Shown here one piece after another: positions 55,305 to 60,000 of a DNA stretch of 60,000 nucleotides (its first letter is position 1; every line of letters begins with the position of its first letter). The stretch is from positions 17,683,001-17,743,000 of the forward strand of contig NC_079885.1 of assembly GCF_029227915.1 (NCBI RefSeq). Reading direction: 5' to 3'. Source of the DNA: Hydractinia symbiolongicarpus. Its lineage: Eukaryota; Cnidaria; Hydrozoa; Anthoathecata; Hydractiniidae. The notes beneath the pieces were generated by a model. The model made no database searches, was not told where the DNA came from, and saw only the letters and a list, made by a program, of their open reading frames with translations. The translations under genes and the position numbers were made by a program.

Positions 55305-58300
55305 CTAATATGAAAAAGAAAGCATTTAATATTGGCTACTCTTCATATCGCGAAGAATTATGTAATTTTACCGGTATTATATTCGCGAATGTTATTCCGA
55401 GGATTTCTATCGGTATTAATTTGCGCGGTTTTTGGCATAGTAGTTTATCGTTGTTTTTAGCACAAAGACAAATAACTTTTTAAATAAATATCTTTGTTTT
55501 TCCAGAGCATTGCATAGGACCAGCTATGTTGAATTATATGCAATGGAATGTGTTACACAGCTATATTACTTGTTTATTGTTACTAATGTTACCGCTTCTC
55601 CCTGATGTTGCTGCTACATGGATGTGTGTACATTGGTTCAAATATACCATTTTATTTTACTACGGATTAAACGGACAATTTATTGCACTAAAGGCGAAAA
55701 ATATATACTTGAAATGAATATATTACAATATATTTTATCTCAATTTTGTAGAATGTTCGTGTACAAGCACCAGATCCCCCAAAACAGCAACATTCAGATG
55801 TTGTTTGTACTTACCGTATTTGTGTTGGATAAAGTTCAACTGTCCACGTGTAAATTGTATCATACGACAGAGTTAAGAAGAACTTTGCTGATAAGCCGAG
55901 TATGACGCGCACATACGCCAAATCTAAAAACAAAGCAGATATTAGACCCACGCAAATTTAGCCAAGAAAGCCGGCATAATTTTTCTTATCACTACGAAAT
56001 CAGAATAGTTAAGGTGGGAATGGAAATTTTATTCCGTTCAAAGAAAGTTAGTCAACTAGGAAAGATGGGGCTCTAAATCTTTTTCTGTATGTTTCTATGG
56101 TTACTCTATGGTTTTTCTGTATGTTTCTATGGTTATTCTATGGTTTTTCTGTATGTTTCTATGGTTATTCTATGGTTTTTCTGTATGTTTCTATGGTTAT
56201 TCTATGATTTTTCTGTATGTTTCTATGGTTAAAAGGGAGACACATTCCAACAAGTATGCAAACATTTTTTTTGCTCTCTAAGTAACTCCTAATAGTTAAT
56301 CCAGTTCGAAGAGCACTTTTGGAAGGAGTTTTCCGGGAAAATTTCGTGCAGAAAGTCTAAGTTAGTGGTCCACTAAGTTAGTGGTCCTTATTCTTCAATT
56401 TTATTTGATTGCCTGGGCAATTCAGAGCGTACAATTCAAAGACTTTAATTTGATTCCTCAGGAGTGTGATTAATAAGGTCACTGTCACCGTCAACATTTA
56501 GCGCCAACATTATGACGAAATATGTTTAATTTAAGAAAAATACATAGTCTGGTACATCATATTGTCACCTGTAGGAAAGATTAAGAATTAAAAAATACCT
56601 TTATTATCTTCTGACACAAAGGGAACAGCGGCGCATAATATCCCGCCTATTAAAAACGGAATCTGTGTGGTCCTTTTGCGGCCAAAACTAAAAAAATAAC
56701 CAATTGACCTATTGATCTTTGTGGTATATAAAATTGATATGTCACATTAGCTAAATTTACAACAACTTAATACATACAATTGTACAAAGTATATACATAA
56801 AACTAACCAAATTTCGCCAACAAGCTAACGTAAAAACAAGTACTTTCAGGAAGATTTTGGCACAGGTATAGCAAAAACCACACGGCAAGTGTTTTATTTG
56901 TGCTTTCATATTTATTTGCGTTTATTAACATGAAATAAAATGCGTTCATTGACATAAAAAAATGTATATATACCGATACACAGTATTTGCTTGAGTATCC
57001 CTGGAACAAAGATTTGATGTTTAACACAGAATTTCTAATTCCTTGGCTGATAAATACAATATCATATGCGGGAAAAAAATTTAAAGCATAGAGAATTTCA
57101 AATTGATACTGCACTATAAATTCTAAACTTGTGGGAAATCTTGGGTTTATTACCCTTGGTAATACTTCACTTCACTCAAATAGCTTCAGGGTAAAAAAAT
57201 GTTTGTCAATTTTCAAGACTTGCATTCACGCTAGCGCAGAGATCTAAATAAGTAAATCCTCATTACAGTCAGATAGATTTAAATAATAGGTGTGCTCATT
57301 TGAATTTTAGATGCTTCACAATGTGTTTTTATAAACACAAAAAAACGTTATAATTTCTTTATCTCTTTAAGAAGGAACACAGTGACCTTTGCGACTGTTA
57401 CAGTATCTCTTTGAAACAAATCTTGTGCAAAAAAAAAACTTACTGTATGGCACTAAAAATTGCGATAATTGCTGCAGGCAATTCAACCAAACTCGACAAA
57501 ATATAATCACGGTACATGTGGTCACTCAGTTTGTTGATAGTTAATGAAATTCCATAATACACTAAACCGTTCACCATCCTGAAAGATTGGATTATAAATT
57601 ACACGAGGATGCTCAACCAATTTTAACAAACTATTATGGCTTTTTTTCACATAATAAGTTGATATGAAAAACTTTTTTTAGTAATTTTGAGCTATTAAGA
57701 AATATGACCATTTCGGTATAAACACCTGTAAAAATGTATCAAATCGTAAAGTAAAACAGAATGGACCAACAATCCAGTTTCTTGAGCAAAGCAGGCTCTC
57801 CAGAAAACAAAAATAGCAGTGTGTACATATTTCTAACTTTCTAGGCAGCAGATGACACATGCAGATACAAGCAACACAGCTGTTGTTAGACTCACCATGC
57901 AAAGCCAATATTTAAAGATTTTAATGTCATAGATGTGCTTGAGAATAATAATAGTGGATTTGTTTTATGACTTTCAACTTTAATTGGAGCAAGATAGATA
58001 GAGTTTACATCCTTGCCATTTATTTTTGCAATGCGTTTCACTATTTCTTGTGCTTTCTTTAATTGACCAGTTACATGAAGCCAGCGAATTGATTCTGGTA
58101 AAAAGCTGAAAAAACAACCACAACATGTTATAATAAAAAACAGAAAGTTGTATTATTTGAATTAAAACTTTTCTTCTGCAATTCTAATTCAACATACTAA
58201 TGTGTTAACAAAGCAGGCGACCAAATCACACAAGGGTTAGCCAGTGAAAATAGCGGCTGGTGGATAGCTTATTCCGATTTGGTTGTATACCTTGTTTTTC

Positions 58301-59709
58301 CAAAATTCGAACATTCTCAGATTTAAAGGGGCTACGAACGAAGGGGCTCACATTCTGCATATCCCGCGCACATTAAAAAACCGGCAAACGCGTACTGTGC
58401 AATAAACAGACAAGCGCACTTTGCTCGCTGGTTCAATATTTTTTTTCGAAAAGCATTTTACAAAGAAATAATTCAGCGAGACTCATTCTGGATGAAAACA
58501 TGACCAAGGCTGGAGAAGATAAAAATTCTAGATATATCTATATGTTAGAGTCTGTAAATTACAAAGATGCCGGAAAAATATCCATTTTTGTTTTTCGCCA
58601 CCATTAGCTTGACTTTCGTGTAAGTCACTGAAGTTGAAAACCAACAGCCGTTCCGTAGCCCCTTATGAACAAAATAAATAATATGTAGGCATTATTTTGA
58701 AATTTCTATGCCGGCTATTGTCACAAAGGATTAGAGCATTTGAGGAAAACCACTTTATGCCTATCCTTATCTGTATCTGTCAAGTCAAAATTGCAGATAT
58801 CCTGTTTATGTCTGCAATTTTTTTCCAACATGAAAAAAATTGAATTGGAAGGGATGTCCTTTCATTTCATGATATATCAAGTATTTTAAAAAGAATTTTT
58901 TTTCACTTTATATTTAGCATAGCTAATCTAGGCACATAAGGGTGAGAACAACTGTATACTTCTTTAGCCATGAAATAATCATTTTTCAAAACAATAACAA
59001 TACAATAAAAAATATTACAACTCTGATATTCTAGTTCCCCCACATATAGAAACACTAAAGCGTGAATGCTAACTTACAATATCAATGGTAGCAAAATAAA
59101 ATAAGGCGCTGTTGAATATATCATTAACATTTTCCATGTTCGAACATTTGATGCTACAATGCCAAGAAGAACAAGAGCCAAAGTAAAGAACACCCAAAGT
59201 GTAATTCCTGTAGCTGGACGAAACCTTGGCCCAACTATTTCCGAAGCCATAACAAAAAACATCACATTGATGCCAGGAGCTAAGAAACCAATTATGAATC
59301 TTGATATAGCAAATATCCAATATGATGGAGAGAATGCACTAGCAAATGCAAGTAGAATAGCTATGATGGTGCAAGGAATAATCAATTTCACTCTACCATA
59401 CCTAAATATAAAGGACTACTGTATGGTATCTGTCAAATGACATCATCTTAATGTATGTATAAAGAGAGCAAATGAGGGTTTGGTGTAAACATTTAAACCT
59501 AAAAACCTATGTCATCTAGTATATAGTATATTCAATATAATGATAAACAGAATCTCCAAAAAAAATCTTACAAAATGTTACAAATAGGCTATTAAGGTTT
59601 CTCACTTGTCAGCCAACCAGCCAATAACAATTGCTCCGACAGCCATTCCAGCAAAAAATATAGATGTTGCAACATATTTCAAGTTTTCTTTTTCACAATA
59701 TAAACCAAA
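55043..59709 (-). CDS. SLC22-type organic ion transporter (MFS), 5' end missing
   Basis: Seven exons on the minus strand join without a break into 410 codons and a TAA: 59,709-59,606, 59,401-59,078, 58,105-57,896, 57,578-57,444, 56,687-56,599, 55,923-55,815, 55,304-55,043. Signatures: GWLAD-K-YGRVK across the first junction, PESIRWL, VNGLVYYGISL, FGRKRTTQIPFLIGG, VELYPTQIR and LPETKG, all diagnostic of SLC22 transporters. About 100-150 N-terminal residues (TM1 and the large outer loop) lie beyond the window. It should move an organic ion across the plasma membrane; the substrate cannot be told. Ends in an acidic tail (YQEEEGEVGQELSLVAEEAL). Confidence 0.92.
55815..55923 (-). CDS. SLC22-like, sixth visible exon
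   Basis: LAYVRVILGLSAKFFLTLSY, then TWTVELYPTQIR: TM10 and the ELYPT motif. Donor GTAAGT. Confidence 0.9.
56085..56231. repeat. 32-bp tandem repeat, about 4.5 copies
   Basis: CTGTATGTTTCTATGGTTAT + TCTATGGTTTTT, head to tail in an intron of the SLC22-like gene. Confidence 0.92.
56599..56687 (-). CDS. SLC22-like, fifth visible exon
   Basis: FGRKRTTQIPFLIGGILCAA onward: the second MFS loop and TM9. Acceptor TTTTTTTAG, donor GTATTT. Confidence 0.88.
57444..57578 (-). CDS. SLC22-like, fourth visible exon
   Basis: MVNGLVYYGISLTINKLSDH, then SSLVELPAAIIAIFSAI: TM7 and TM8. Acceptor TTTCAG, donor GTAAG. Confidence 0.9.
57896..58105 (-). CDS. SLC22-like, third visible exon
   Basis: Begins with LPESIRWLHVTGQLKKAQEI; the large inner loop of SLC22 proteins. 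Ends GFAW at donor GTGAGT. Confidence 0.88.
58106..59077. other. SLC22-like intron, no other gene
   Basis: Between the second and third visible exons. No coding signal on either strand. Confidence 0.55.
59078..59401 (-). CDS. SLC22-like, second visible exon
   Basis: Completes the GRxxK loop (YGRVK), then three membrane segments (IIPCTIIAILLAFASAF, FAISRFIIGFLAPGINVMFF, TLWVFFTLALVLLGIVA) and YFILLPLI. Donor GTAAGT. Confidence 0.9.
59606..59709 (-). CDS. SLC22-like, first visible exon
   Basis: Acceptor ATATTTAG|TTTGG, donor GACAA|GTGAGA. Reads FGLYCEKENLKYVATSIFFA onward: outer loop end and TM2. Confidence 0.85.
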
Positions 59710-60000
59710 CTAAATATTCATACAATAAATAAATTGTGCTAGCCCTTTTTTAAGATAAAACAATCACAGTACTTTTTTTTGCACTTTCAGATTGCTTTAA
59801 CTTTCTAAATTTTATACCAAATTTTCAACATTTCTTATAGCAGAATGTACTAATAATATGTAAAAACAACCATTATAACCAAAATCGTTACTAACATCCA
59901 ATTTTTCTTTTCACACACATGCTTACGCTTATTTGTCACAAATTCTCTCTACTTTTATTATTATAAAAAATAAAATTTTAAAACAATTTTTTTTTATGCA
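59710..60000. other. SLC22-like intron running off the window
   Basis: No exon recognised; the missing N-terminal exons should lie further right. Confidence 0.5.

Noticed and set aside
1-60000. tRNA, rRNA or snRNA genes
   Set aside because: I looked for tRNA B-box-like GGTTCRANYCC and snRNA cores and found nothing convincing; a tRNAscan or Infernal run would decide.

Overview
The window is AT-rich eukaryotic, almost certainly metazoan, DNA. It has spliced genes with GT/AG introns, a claudin-like four-membrane-segment protein, an SLC22-type transporter, membrane-anchored AIG1-like GTPases, and many animal-type mobile elements (Copia, LINE, Mutator-like, pogo-like MITEs and a Polinton/Maverick). 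The flavour of the GTPases and of the Polinton proteins points to a cnidarian, possibly a hydrozoan. That is inference from remembered families, not a search result.

Layout. 1-1.0 kb: 3' end of a Ty1/Copia element with the start of its LTR. 2.6-4.25 kb: decayed Mutator-like transposase. 6.45-12.6 kb (minus): GTPase gene A, three exons with several one-base losses. 12.6-24.5 kb: gene-poor, with MITEs, dispersed repeats, a RecQ-like scrap and a LINE fragment. 24.5-26.2 kb: first copy of a terminal-inverted-repeat element. 26.6-34.6 kb (plus): GTPase gene B, divergent from gene A. Its three exons splice into one open frame of 744 residues. Its first intron holds one DNA transposon nested inside another, and its second intron holds a 31-bp minisatellite.

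36.0-48.6 kb: a Polinton/Maverick, the virus-like animal transposon. In order it has a conserved gene on the minus strand, penton (minor capsid), major capsid, packaging ATPase, a run of small conserved genes, a coiled-coil/hydrophobic protein, integrase, a SAP-like gene and protein-primed DNA polymerase B. Nearly every gene has one to three breaks. The integrase lacks its catalytic glutamate, and polB stops at palm motif A. A copy of what looks like the polB tail lies inverted at the left edge, as if the terminal inverted repeat overlapped polB. The right end is gone. No adenain-type protease was found. A LINE 3' end follows at 48.85-49.3 kb.

50.8-53.0 kb (minus): three-exon claudin-like gene, 185 residues, with a MITE in its second intron. 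54.1-55.0 kb: a 13-bp minisatellite just beyond the stop codon of a seven-exon SLC22-like transporter (55.04-59.7 kb, minus), whose 5' exons lie beyond the window. Splice phases were checked by hand at all claudin-like and SLC22 junctions and at both gene B junctions, and all agree.

The host genes appear unrelated in function. The two GTPases are paralogues, and one of the pair (A) is decaying. The Polinton genes would once have worked together as a self-replicating, capsid-forming, integrating unit.
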